This document shows positions 50,555 to 62,265 of a stretch of 64,000 nt of DNA, piece after piece. Source of the stretch: Spinacia oleracea (Eukaryota; Streptophyta; Magnoliopsida; Caryophyllales; Amaranthaceae); assembly GCF_020520425.1 (NCBI RefSeq), contig NC_079492.1:145421861-145485860 (forward strand), read 5' to 3'. Position 1 is the first letter of the stretch. The number at the start of each line of letters is the position of its first letter. The notes beneath the pieces are model-generated. The model was given only the letters and a program-made list of their open reading frames with translations. It had not been told where the DNA came from and did no database searches. Position numbers and translations under genes: made by a program.

Positions 50555-51726
50555 TAGTCCAATACCACATTTCAATGTCAAATGTACCACACTACCATGT
50601 TGGCATGTTGTAGCCTAGGCTACACTTTTTTAAAATGCAGATCAATTAAGATGTGATTAAGTTAGGTTTACTAACAAGTACTATGTAACAACTAACATAT
50701 CATAATAAACCTGTTGTCACTTCACATCGATGGGGTGAAAATGAAATTGATAGTGTCACTAATATGCTATATCTGTTTCGCAATATATGTATTATTTTAT
50801 TGAGCACTATTTAAGTATTTATCAATCAACTTTGACAATCTTTCTTTTATCATTATATAAATAAAAAACATAGTCAATTGAAATATTAATTTGGTATCAA
50901 TGCGAGGGTTTCAAATATCAAATTTTTTATAATTTTTACTTATAAGCATTTAGAGATACTAAAGTCCAAATAAACATGATTTAACACATAACAAAAAGAA
51001 ATGTTTCATGTATTATGATAAATAAATATTAGCTGGTCCCTAATGGAGTTTATTAAGGCTTCTTGGGCACATGTTTGTGCATTGCCTACGGTCCAACTAG
51101 GACTCTAGGAGCATAGGAGATGGTTAGTGGTAGATTAATTTATAATAATACTCCGTAATACGTAATTACGTAGTGCTTTATTACTATTACCAAAGCTTTT
51201 ATTGCTTCAGAGGTAATAATAAAATTCCTCTTGAATTACTGAGGTATTTAAAAAATGTATGAGGCGCCCTCATGAATTTTATAAAATTTTAGGGATATCT
51301 ATTGAATTTTTAAAAGTAAAAGGGTATCTGATGTATTTTTATAAAACTTTCAAGGGTATCTATTTTTAAAAAAAAAAATAAAAAAAAATTGCACATTAGT
51401 TATCCTAAGCCTATGTTGGGGTATGTGTAGGCATAATATAATGAAATCACTTTGATTAATTAAAGGAAAATAGTAGAATTAGTACCAAATAAATTGTCCA
51501 AATACAAATAAATGTAAGCACGCTAAAAACATTGAGCGTCAAAGGATGTAAGCAAACACGTTACAAATTACTTACAAATACCAAATAGTACTTGTATTGT
51601 CGAGGGAAATAAAACAAAATAAAAGGGGTTTTGTCTTTTGGTGGAAAAATATCAAGAGCAACATAGTAAAAGTGTGATACTTCACTCCATAACGAGATGA
51701 GATGAGATGACGGCGGATAGGTTAAT

Positions 51727-51963
51727 ATCTGATATTTATTTCAATATACATATCACTTCACTAAATGACAAAATATAGATAAGAAAAAAATGAAAGCATT
51801 TGTCATTTTTCAAAGAACATATGCCATTTTTCAAAAACCAATGCCATTTTCCAAAAACGGATGTCATTTTCAAAAAAAAATTGATTTTATTCATTAGCAT
51901 TTGTCTTATCCTTATTTTGTCGTTTAGTGGGGTGATATGTATCTTGAAATACATATCAGATAT
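51727..51963. mobile_element. Related inverted-repeat element with TGCCATTTTTCAAAAAC minisatellite
   Basis: The left ATCTGATATTTATTTCAATA and the inverted right ATCTGATATGTATTTCAAGA match over about 55 bases. The core (51799-51880) holds about four units of TGCCATTTTTCAAAAACCAA. The terminal words ATCTGATATGTAT are shared with the element at 50358. Confidence 0.6.
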
Positions 51964-52526
51964 TGATTTATACTTCCTCGAGATAAGAGAAGGCAAAATG
52001 TAGGAAAATGCCACATGTATCCTCATGGTATGAAATCCTGAGCTGCGATTGGTTTAAAATTGCAATTTCAAATACTATTTGATATTTTAGATTTAAATTT
52101 TAATCCCATGTAGGGTTGCTTGAAGCATCTCCAATGGTTGTAGCTAGGGACTTGTTTGTAATTTTCAGAAATTCTAAGCTACTAGCTTGACCATTTAAGT
52201 TGGAATGATAAATTAGCTTGGCCAAGCGAATTAGCTTATTTAAGCTAATTTGCTTGAAAATTGTTGTCCAATGAAATAACATTAAATTAAATTAAATTAA
52301 AATATTGATTGACAAATATAATTACATTAAATATCAAGCTAGTAGCTAACCAGTATGATACTAACTAGCTAGAAAGGGAAATAACTTAAAATATTATGTG
52401 GCATGACAAGCTAATTAGAAATTAGCTAACCAATAAGAACAATATGTTACTATTTGATACCCTGGGAATACGTGTAATAACTTCTCAAGAAGTAGGAAAA
52501 TGATTAAATTATCCCAACGGGATTAA

Positions 52527-52885
52527 GAGCATCAATTATAAGGCTAACTCTTATTTACTCACTCTTAATCTCTCTCCTCCTCCACATCATCACCATCTCT
52601 TATTAAGAGTTATCTACCAAATACCCAAGAAATAGGCCACCTCTTATACACTAACTCTTACATACAATTTCACATGTTTTTTTTTAAAGAAATATAAGTG
52701 AAAAGCATACATAAAATACACCTCATACCCCCTCTTATTTCTAAGAGCTACCTCTTATTTAGAGGATGTCTCAATCAACCTCTAAATAAGAGTTAGCTAA
52801 GAGTTACCTTAATTTTTTTAAGAGCTAACTCTTAGACATTCTCTCTCCTTAAGAGGGGGCTAAGAGTAAGCTACAATTGATGCTC
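52527..52885. mobile_element. Tourist-like MITE (PIF/Harbinger type), TSD TAA
   Basis: GAGCATCAATTATAAGGC at the left and CTACAATTGATGCTC at the right, flanked by TAA (52524-52526 and 52886-52888). The interior has many AAGAGTTA and CTCTTA words on both strands, so it folds extensively. Confidence 0.85.
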
Positions 52886-53427
52886 TAAGCGGCTTATGAG
52901 GTGCCCAATTTTGACTCCATCTAAGTATCTAACTACATTTTTTTTGTTTATAAAACGTCCGAGGACAACACTGGTGGAGCCATACGGTCACGAACTCACG
53001 ATACTAGACTTTAAAATCAGATTTTGTGTGCTGTTTGATTTTAGATAGTTTGCTGATTCATAAACTTCAAAATCCTTCTTCCGCCCTTATCCGCCCAATC
53101 CCTTTGTGTCACGATTTGAGTATTTTGACATCCAATCGTGTGGCGCGCTCTTTATTTATGAAAAGTAATAACGCAACCTTGCGCGAAAAGTTATTTTAAG
53201 GCGTGTGGGGCACGAGCGGGTACTTGATCCAAAACCGACACTCTTATAATCTTATCTATTAGCGACAAGAGTGAAAGTCGAGGGTCTGTCGGGAGCTTGT
53301 GTGTGCACATCAGGCACAAGCGGGACCGACAATGTGAATTTATCTACTTTGGTAGACCTTATTGAGTATAAAAAGCTTAAGACGAGCAACAATACAATAT
53401 CTATAACACAAATTCTTATTTACAATG

Positions 53428-53701
53428 GGTGTACAATAAATATTGTACACCGAAGTAAAAGTTAACTCAAAATGCTTAAAGTTAAGCTTATATATGTAAA
53501 AGTTATCTATTTTTAAGTGATTAATTGTTTCATTTTATTAAAACTTATTTCTTCAAAATCACTAATAATGTATAAAATTAATCATTTAAACATTTCTATC
53601 AACTTTTTTTTTTACTAATATAAAAGTTAATCAAAACTAGGTTAAAGTTACGAAAAAAGTGGTAAAAGTTATCTTGGTGTACAATAAATTTATTGTACAC
53701 C
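53428..53701. mobile_element. Element bounded by GGTGTACAATAAA palindromes
   Basis: A 24-base palindromic segment at 53428-53451 and a perfect 26-base palindrome at 53676-53701 (each arm GGTGTACAATAAA) bracket about 220 bases of AT-rich sequence with AAAAGTTA words on both strands. The superfamily is unknown. Confidence 0.5.
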
Positions 53702-54667
53702 TTGTGCGCGCAAGACCTTTTGTATCTATAAAGGTTTACAAGTTACAACAACGTTGATAATTAAACAGGACAATTTCCGATGAGGGGTATTGGTTCATAC
53801 CCCTCACACCTCACACATTTATTTTTAAAATAGCTAAAAGCTTCTAGTGAACGATGGATTGATAGAAACATAATAATTCTATGTAAAGTAGAGGGAAAAA
53901 ATTAGAAAAATCCTAGAAATCTTTATATAAGCAAAATACAAGTAAAGTAATGTTGGATTCCAACTAAATCAAATTGCTCGATAAAAAATTGAAGCACTTC
54001 GTACAATAAAAATAATAATTTATATTCTGATTTGAACCTAATGACAAAAAGAGTGCTTGAACTTTGATATGATCCGTATTGATAAAATTTATATTAACGA
54101 GTTACTCTGTAATAAATATTAACCATAATATACACAAACTGCCTAAAAATTTAAGCAAACATTCGTTTGTCTTTAGTCTTTACACAATTCTGATTACATT
54201 GAAACTAATCCAAACAACTCGTCTACCACTACCTACTCCGTACATGTGTAGAGACAAAATCGAGAATGTGACCAAATTCAAGTTACTTTAAAGTTTAAAC
54301 ATTTGACATATCCGAATGCATATTTAAAAATTAAAAAAAAAAAAAAAAACCAAATCCAAAAATCCAAATAGCGAGGTGTATAGTAAGGATAATGACAGTA
54401 GAGTAGTAGAGGTCTCTGGTCACTCACTCAGTACTCACGCAGTGTAGCGTTTAGTACTAATTTTGTCATTTTCCACAGCACTTGGATGAATGTTGGAAGC
54501 TTAGGAAGCATAAACAATTAAACACACACCTTCATCATCTTCATTACAACACTAATTTACAAACCCCCTTCTCAATTCCAATTTTTATACTTTAAAAAAT
54601 CACAAAGTATTACCTGAATCGCTAACTTTGGCGGCCACCGCTTCCTTCAACCCCTCTCTCCTCACTC

Positions 54668-54674
54668 TATAAAC
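54668..54674 (+). promoter_or_regulatory. Possible TATA box of the GRF gene
   Basis: TATAAAC lies 145 bases before the ATG, with a CT-rich leader downstream, as is common in GRF genes. Position is plausible; not confirmed. Confidence 0.4.
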
Positions 54675-54812
54675 AACAAACAAACCTCTGTCTGAAGAAC
54701 TTCAAATTTTTATTAAATTATCTGCTGCTCTTCCTGCAACTTTTTTTTTTCTTTTTGCTGTTCAGAAAAAGAGAAAGTAATCATTCTTTTGGATTTTTTT
54801 CTGTTAAAAAAG

Positions 54813-57497
54813 ATGTCTACTGGGAATAGAACTGGCTATGGAAACTGGGAATTCGACAAACCTGATGTTAATAATTTAGACTACTGTGATGTTGGGTTAG
54901 GCTTAAAAATTCCATGGCAGCAACAACAACAACAACAACAACAACAACCGCAACAACCGCAGCAGCAGCAGTCTGCACTTTCATGGCTTCATAATCGTCA
55001 ACCACAAAATCATCCTGAAAATAATAGTAGGAGCCCTAGTCCTACAATTTCTGGCTTCTCCCTCGCTTCTCGATTTGGTAATTCTTCTTTAATATTCAGT
55101 TAATTATATTGAACTAATTAAATTGGGTTTTTTTTTCTTTCTAATTTTGAAATTGGGTTTGAATTTTGGTAGGAAATGGAGGAGGAAGAGTTGCATTTAC
55201 AGCAAACCAAAGGCAAGAATTAGAGAGACAAACAATCATATTCAAATACATGATGGCTTCTGTCCCTGTACCACCTGAACTCCTAATCCCTCTGTCTAAA
55301 TACCCAACCTCTGCAATCACAAACTCATCTTCCTCCTCTGGTAATTACTCAATTACTCGATTACTCAATTAATCACTCTTTTGTTCAGTTAATTTGACTG
55401 TGAATTATGTTGAATTTTGTAGTGGGGAGAAAAACAGGGTTGGAATTACGGTACGCGGCGGGGGGGCGAGGTGGAGGAGGAGATCCAGAGCCATGGAGGT
55501 GTAGAAGAACAGATGGGAAGAAATGGAGATGTTCAAGAGATGTAGCACCTGAACAGAAATACTGTGAAAGACATTCTCACAAAGGCCGTCCTTCTCGTTC
55601 AAGAAAGCCTGTGGAATCACCATTATTATCATCTTCATCAACACTTACTGGTTCTACAACACCATCTGTTTCTTCATCTTGTAACCCTGTTCTCTTCTCC
55701 CCTTACACGATTCCTAAACCATCTTCTCACTCCTTTGACTTGCCTTCTCATACTCCTTCTCAATTCAACCCTTTTGCCAGGTAATTTTATTTTTATTTTG
55801 TCCTCTGTTTTTTTGTTTTGTTTTGCTCTGTTTTTCTTCATTAGTCCTGTTGTTTTCTTAAATTTTCTGAAATTTGTTTTATTATTGTTGGTTTGGTGTG
55901 GTTAAAGTTCGTTTAATTCATTCAATTAATGGTAATTTCCAATTATGTTATTCGAACTCGGGTTTGTGTTACTTGTGTCAGATACAGGTAAGTGTCCAAG
56001 CGTTACACCAACGTGTCTTACGTGATAAAAAATACTTCCTCCATTTTTCATTATTGCACCATCTACATTGGGCACAAGAATTAAGAAAGGTGGTAAAAGG
56101 TGAGAGATTGATAAAAATACTCATGTGATTAAGTACAAGTTGTAAGGATAAAAATATCATTTCATGTAGGTAAACTTACTAAAAAAGGAAATGGTGCAAT
56201 TAATATGCAACTTCCGAAAAAGGAAAATGATGCAATAATAAAAAAATGGAGGAAGTATGGGATATTTGAAAGTGTTGCCATTATTGTGAAGTAGAGGTTT
56301 TTGAGGGGTTTTAAACGACTAGTTTTTGATCAAATTGAATACAAGTCCTCCAATATAACCTCTTTAATGTACCAACATATAATATGTAAGTACTAATAAT
56401 ACGACTTTTATTGGTACAGTACTAATTAGTAACGTATTGATAATTTGGTATACCAATAACACACTGATTTAGTACCAATACAATATTAATTAGCACCAAT
56501 ACAAGTCATTTGCTATTATATTTTGGACACAAACCACTTTTTACATTGACATTCTCGTATTATATTGCCTTAAATGAGACAATTAAGTATTTGAGGATCC
56601 GACATGAATATTTGAGATGAAATAAACAGTTGTAGTAACATGGCCATGGGGTCATCAATTTTATCCATTTATATAGGGAAATGGGAATTAATTAAGGAGG
56701 AGAGTAAATATTTACTTATTTGGGGAGTGTGTTTCTGTTTTTGTGGTGGGTCTTAATGTAAATTTGTATTTTCATGAGTAAATGATGTTTGGTGATGGTG
56801 GGGGATGATGTTTTCTTTTCACATTTGTGGAGGGGGTTTAAAATGGGATTTGTTTTTGAGTGTTTTGACTATAAACTTGCCCTTTTCAATACAAAAAAAA
56901 TTGACTTTTTCAAAAAACAAAATTAGGTACCCAGACTGGTTCACTAAGAAGGAAGTTGCTGCACCTACTGCTGTTACTGCTACTGCTTGTTTGTACCCAC
57001 AACAAATAGGAGGAGGAGGAGGTGGTGGTGGTGGTGGTGGTGGGGATGAGACAACAAGAACACATGTTTTGGAAGACCACCACCACCAACAACACCAAAG
57101 CTGCCTCCTTCCTCGGCCTTTTATTGATGCTTGGTCATTAAGTGATCATGTTGATCCCAAAGATGCTACAACTACTAATCCTTCTTCCATTGACAACAAC
57201 TTACCCTTAACGTTGTCGATGTCACCCGGTATTGACCATGATCATCATCATCACCATAACTCTGATGATAATAACAACACCAAAGACAATGCTGAAGTCA
57301 GATCTTCATCATCATCCTCTCATCATCCATTTAACTGGATGAATTCATGGATTGGTTCGCCAACAGCACCCGGTGGGCCGTTAGCAGAGGCGTTGTGCCT
57401 CGGGATATCCGGGTCAGGGAACGGGTTAATGTCGAGTCATTCGGACGAATTGGTGTCACCTCATGGACATAGCACAAGTTCTAGTACCACATTATAA
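54813..57497 (+). CDS. GRF: Growth-regulating factor (GRF) transcription factor, 4 exons
   Basis: Exons are 54813-55077, 55173-55340, 55423-55780 and 56927-57497. All are GT..AG and in phase, giving 453 aa. The ATG at 54813 starts [10 protein letters not shown]; the frame upstream opens only with TTG. The QLQ domain (about 97-129, [20 protein letters not shown]) binds GIF coactivators. The WRC domain (about 165-207) has [20 protein letters not shown], the C3H zinc ligands Cys171, Cys181, Cys192 and His195, and a basic nuclear signal. The C-terminal region has a [11 protein letters not shown] motif and runs of Gln, Gly, His and Asn. GRFs promote cell proliferation in young leaves and other organs. 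The end of the WRC-coding region contains a miR396 target site. Intron 3 is long (1.1 kb) and carries a Stowaway MITE. The subclass cannot be fixed by eye. Confidence 0.96.
55595..55616 (+). promoter_or_regulatory. miR396 target site in GRF exon 3
   Basis: These 22 bases, starting TCGTTCAAGAAAGCC and ending TGTGGAA, match the known miR396 target in plant GRF mRNAs at all positions except the 5'-most base (T instead of C, as I recall it). They encode the conserved Arg-Ser-Arg-Lys-Pro-Val-Glu at the end of WRC. Post-transcriptional repression by miR396 in mature tissue is therefore expected. Confidence 0.9.
56035..56255. mobile_element. Stowaway MITE (221 bp, GRF intron 3)
   Basis: CTTCCTCCATTTTTCATTAT at the left and the inverted CTTCCTCCATTTTTTTATTA at the right, flanked by TA. 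It lies in the long third intron of the GRF gene. Confidence 0.85.
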
Positions 57498-58916
57498 GTG
57501 TCCACTTAAAATCTTAAGATTATGATGCAATGTTTTGCCTTTTTGTTGCACATCCCACTGATTCAGCAATCAATCTGTTAATTCTTTGTAGGTTGATGCA
57601 ATCCCAACTCTTTTGGATAATACTATTCCGTACTAGATACAAATGCACTTTTTAAGTATTTTTAGAAGGTTGTTTGTTGTTTGTTTATATTTTTGTTTTC
57701 CTTGTTCTTCTTTACAGTATTTCTCTGCATGCTGTTTGCTGTTCAGCTTTTTTATCAGTAGAAAAGAAGCAGCAGGATGGTTATTAGACTAGACAGTGGG
57801 AGATTCTGTATAGCAGATGGATGTGTCACTTTCACTGTTTTGGCCTAATTTCCTTTCTGTTGCCTATGTCTGTCTATGCTGAGACTTACTGTTCACCACA
57901 TCATTGACTATAGGTTTCAAGTCGATTGTGAATTTTGAATAAGAATTTTTTTAAAATAAAAATAAAATTATCCAATATAACACATTTTTTTGAATTGCTA
58001 TGTTAAATAATCATTCAAATATTATGAATTTTATTGAAAAATCCACATTTTTTGGATTCATCTGAAATTGTACGAATTTCGGTTGTTTGCAACCATAGTG
58101 AAAAAAAAAAACCAAATGGGCTTACAAGGTTGAATTGTAAAATTGAACATGGAACTCCAAAACAAAAGGTTAGAACTTAGAAGTGACATACCTATATTTA
58201 GGATAGGGTATAAAATTATAAATTGAAAAATTGCTAATATTATTTTGCTTGGCTAAGAAAGCCAAATAGTTGGTTTCATTGAAGGTTAGTTGTGGATGCA
58301 GACTTAGTTGGTTAGAGGATTGAGAGGGCGGTACTCCGTACTCGTGGTGATGGCTGTGGGCCGGACCGGATTTTGGGTTGAGCGTTTGTAATCTGTCAGG
58401 TTGGCCAAAAAATTCAAAACACGACCCAAAAACCACGTGCCGGGCTTAAGCCTGAATTTACTGAATTTAGCTTGCTTTATTGTGTCGGATTGAGGTCATG
58501 CCGTGCCTTGTCATGCTTTTTCATAAATAAATAAATATATATAGCCTAGGCTCACCCCACGACTTCGTGTACGGGCCAGGTTGGCCCACAGCCATTATTT
58601 AGCATAGTACTCTTTTTAAAGCAAGTATACTAAAAAAGAGTCAAAACTACTTAAACTACTCTATTGCAAACACTATCAGTCTGTAATGATATGATGGAAC
58701 TGTGCACCATCATATTGCTTTCTGTAGTTTGGGAAGAAAAATTAGTTAAACAAAATGACAGAACAGGAGAAGCTGTGGTGCTCTAATTAGCATTAGACTT
58801 TAAAAAATTAATTTTCTACAGCAAAACATAACCATACTCATCAATGCTGAATCTTAATCCTACTTAACAACACAAATCAACCAAACACATGATATGATAT
58901 GATAATCCCCTTTCCC
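57498..58916. other. Intergenic region between convergent GRF and IQD genes
   Basis: Both genes end here, so it holds two 3' UTRs plus the GGGCCGG element at 58349. I see no further gene. Confidence 0.7.
58349..58596. mobile_element. GGGCCGG-rich element, copy 6
   Basis: Left GATGGCTGTGGGCCGGACC and inverted right AATGGCTGTGGGCCAACC. The interior order matches copy 5 (ATTTAGCTTGCTTTATTGTG, GTGCCTTGTCATGC, ACGACTTCGTG). It lies between the convergent GRF and IQD genes. Confidence 0.68.
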
Positions 58917-61687
58917 TCAACTTAACCACCTTCTAAGATGACTCCTAGTTGAACCCGGGGAAACTTCTCCTGTAGTAACATCAGTGTAGGAAGAACATGT
59001 AGTCGCTCTTTCAACACGACAGTACATTCCTTCCTGAACACTTCTAAAGCTAGGACTTCTCAAATTCTGACTAAAACAACTGTAATCAGTACTGTAAACA
59101 CTCCCTGGATATTGCATCTCAGGAACCGGGTATGACAGTCGTTTCTTAACCGATCCACCTCGAACTTCTCTATCTGATGTAGAGTGTCTCTGCCTTGGTG
59201 TAGACTGTGTTCGAGCTTTGGCCTTTGCTGATTTTGTGGCTGCCATGTAGTTTGGTGTTGTGTTGTTTGAGCGTAGTGTAGGGGTGTTTGCTGCAGAGTG
59301 ACTTTTATACCCTTTACTGCATCGTGGGCTTGCTGATTGAACATGCAGGCTATGTCTTCTTTGCTGCTGTGATCGTTGAAAACTGGTTGGTGTGCTGAGG
59401 TGAGACTGTAATGAGTCCATGTTAATATTCTTTATGGTTTCTAGTTTGTGTGTTGTTGGTCTGGTCTGATTCTCAGTGTACTCCTTTGAATCTAACCATT
59501 GACTCAGCCACTCGTCGTTGTCCTTACTTTCCCGATCTTTCTGATCAATCTGACATATTTTCCGGTCCAATCTTCGTATCTTGACATGGAAAAGAAGCAT
59601 CAAACTGAGATCACTATGTTGGATTTATTGCTTCAAATTAGTGTATAGGAACATGAATATTATTAGTGGCAGTAATGGGTTAGTGGATTATTCCACATTC
59701 TAGCAAGTTAGTGTGTTTATAACTCTAGGTTTTTCATGTAACTTAATTAATAGGATTGAATCAAGTAGTAATATAATTTTGCTACATTCTTTCCCTTCTT
59801 TTCTCTTATGTTTTTAATTTCAACACACTAACCCAAATGAACAATTAAAGCAAAAAGAACCTCTAATGTTTTGTTCTTTTCAACTTAATGAAACATGTCT
59901 AAACATTTTGTTGTCATGAATTGAATTTAGACCTTGTTCTCTCCACTTGATCTGGTCTGATTTTTTAGTTTCTGGTCTGGTCTGGTCTGGTGTAAATGTT
60001 TACGTGAGTGATTTTTGTTTTTTCTGGTCTGGTCTGGTTTGGTTTGGTTTGGTTTTTCTGTTCTAGTCTAATAAGCAATAAGAATAAGGTGAAGAGAACA
60101 AAGTTTTAATTGTGTTAGGACAATGCAAAGGAGAAAAGAACATAGCATGAAAAAAAGAGAGACAACGAACCTGTTGAGACAATGCAAAGGCAAGGGCTTG
60201 TTCACGGCATAAAGATGCTTCCTTTTTGCTTTGAAATATGGCTTCAATATCCTCAATTGTGTATGAATGGCTTTTGCATTGATCATCTTCAGTGTTATTC
60301 TCATCTCCAGACTGTAAACCACAATGTATTAACCCCCTAATTAGTCAGAAGTCGTTAATTAAGAAGGTAAGATAAGCTTTGAATATCTTACCAGTGGCTT
60401 TCTTTGATGGATGTCTTTGTATTTGTCCCATAAGTTGTTGCTTTCAGCATACATAGACTTTCTGGTAAGACCATGTGACACTTTTGATAAAGCTTGATCA
60501 CGGAGTTTAGCTTGCACACGGATAAGAGCTTGCATGCATTTCAATGTTGTCTTTGCTTGTTTTCGTATGTTATGGCCTCGCACCAATGCCTGCAGCTTTA
60601 CGATCCCCTTGAGTGCACGCAAAGCTCGCTTTGCCTTCATCATGGAAATTGGTATCAGGAGGTTGAAGTAAATGGGAAAATGAACAGCTTGAAAAGTATC
60701 AACAGAACACTTGTAAATCAGTAAAAGATTAGGTTTAATAGATAAAACAGTCACTCGGTATTAGTTTTGTAAGTATCAGGTGAAAAGAACATATCAAAAC
60801 AAGTTTAAAAAGAATTACAGTACAAGATTTTTCATGTAAAAGGGAAAATCAGGCTTGATACTTCCTCCGTTCACTAATAGTTGGAACATTTTAACTTTGA
60901 CACTACTCACAAGCTTTGGTTTGACTCTATTTGGTGGCTTATATGTAAGATAAAATATAATCATGTAGGATCTTATTAGATTCGTCTCAGTTTTTAATAT
61001 TTACAGTGTCAATTTTTTTAACTTTTACATAACTTTTACATATCCCTGTAGTATAACTGTACAACACAGAAATTGAAGCAAAGAACAGCAGACTAAGCTG
61101 CAAAACTAATTTCTGAAGGCATTTGTATTCCTAAAAATGCAGGGGTGTTTTAATCTATTGACATGTTATATAAATGAATAGAAAAGATAAATGATTGTGT
61201 TACTTACTAGGTAGCCTCTGAAAGATGTCTGAATAATCAAAGCAGCATAGTATTCTCTAGCCAAATATGCAGGTATTATTTCCTGAACTCTAACAGCTAC
61301 TTTAGCAGTTACAACACCTGATTTAGCTACTGCTGTATGAACTTCTGCTGCTGCTACTGCTCGTCTGTGCTGGTTGATAGAACTCGAGTCTTCTTTCTTT
61401 TCATTATTAGTTACATGAGTTTCATATTGTTGAGTATGACTTGTAAGTTTCCTGAAAATCCATCTTCTTTTATCCGTTTTCTGTGGACAGAAAATCAGAT
61501 ATTAATTAGCAGCTGAGAAATTCAGAAAATATGTTTAAAAAATGATCACCTTTTCTTCTTCATCATCTTCTTCTCTTGTACACTCTTCTTTTCTCTTACA
61601 GTCTTTCTTCGGGGACGCTTTGGTTGGAGATCGGAAAACCTTTTTCACCGCGGTAAGCCAGGATGTACCGGCTGCTAATTTCCCCAT
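58917..61687 (-). CDS. IQD: IQ67-domain (IQD) calmodulin-binding protein, 5 exons
   Basis: Minus-strand exons are 61687-61550, 61480-61208, 60634-60392, 60311-60171 and 59579-58917, all GT..AG and all in phase 0, giving 485 aa. The N-terminus MGKLAAGTSWLTAVKKVFRS is the usual basic start of this family. The IQ67 region spans about residues 121-187: AALIIQTSFRGYL, then AKRALRALKGIVKLQALVRG, then further basic helices with CMQALIRVQAKLRDQ. It is split by a phase-0 intron right after FRGYL, the diagnostic position for IQD genes. Near residue 375 the DUF4005-like segment NYMAATKSAKAKARTQSTP appears. IQD proteins bind calmodulin and link calcium signals to microtubules and membranes, affecting cell shape. 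Intron 4 has a TGGTC pentamer array and intron 2 half of a Stowaway. The last exon begins IRRLDRKICQ, a little unlike the common WRS start, so its acceptor is the least certain junction. Confidence 0.93.
59965..60060. repeat. (TGGTC/TGGTT)n pentamer arrays in IQD intron 4
   Basis: Two clusters of TCTGG/TTTGG pentamers are separated by about 30 bases. They lie in intron 4 of the IQD gene and are pyrimidine-rich on its sense strand only in part. Confidence 0.8.
60860..61040. mobile_element. One-ended Stowaway (IQD intron 2)
   Basis: ACTTCCTCCGTTCACTAATA marks a Stowaway terminus, and the following bases resemble other Stowaway interiors. No opposite end is seen, so it is truncated; its right limit is a guess. 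Confidence 0.5.
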
Positions 61688-62020
61688 TGAACTTGCATAA
61701 AACTTATGCTGCTAAACCAGTTTAATTACAGGGGATACAATCTACAGAGTAATTTATAAAGTGAATGTAGAAGTATTGCGGCAGTGGTGTGATTGCATGA
61801 TGGTATTATAGTACTAACTCCTAAGATAGAGTGATGTCAGTGACACTTAAATTTTGGAGTACCTTGATTTTGGGGAACATAAGTGTTAGGGATGGAGGGG
61901 AAAATAAGTAAGCACATAAGCCCACTGAAAAAAAAAGCAAATATTGGGGAACGTTTAGTGTTGTTGGGGAATAGGGATGGAAGATACTTTAAGACATGCA
62001 CTATCTACACCCTTTTCCTC

Positions 62021-62265
62021 GAATCGAAATAAGTATTCTATCGGAAACTAATTTTAGCTCAGCTGAAATTGATTTTGGCACACCTCTTATTCATCAAAGT
62101 AAATAAGATTGTGCTTTTATAGTGGATGTATCACGAATCGAATTACTTATCCTTTAGGAAACTTATTTTAGCTCAACGGAAATTAATTTTGGCGCATCTC
62201 TTAGTCAGTAACGCAAATAAAATTGTGATTTTACAGTGGATGTATCAAGATTCAATTAAGTTACC
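62021..62265. repeat. Tandem duplication, unit about 114 bp
   Basis: GAATCGAAATAAGTATTCTA to GTGGATGTATCACGAATCGA is followed by a second copy with around 15 percent differences and the start of a third. No gene is associated. Confidence 0.8.

Larger units (their letters stand above)
46664..54812. other. Intergenic region between BLT-like and GRF genes
   Basis: This is the longest gene-free stretch. Segments 46700-47400, 47926-48879, 49671-50347, 50565-51726 and 52886-53427 show nothing recognisable apart from a triple CTTCAGA run at about 46888. 47420-47590 and 53100-53340 are GC-richer than their surroundings and could be decayed transposon pieces, but I cannot assign them. 54400-54812 should be the GRF promoter and leader. 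Confidence 0.6.

Noticed and set aside
53100-53340. Possible transposon-encoded coding remnant in a GC-richer patch
   Set aside because: No frame longer than about 60 residues and no recognisable domain in either strand; left unassigned.
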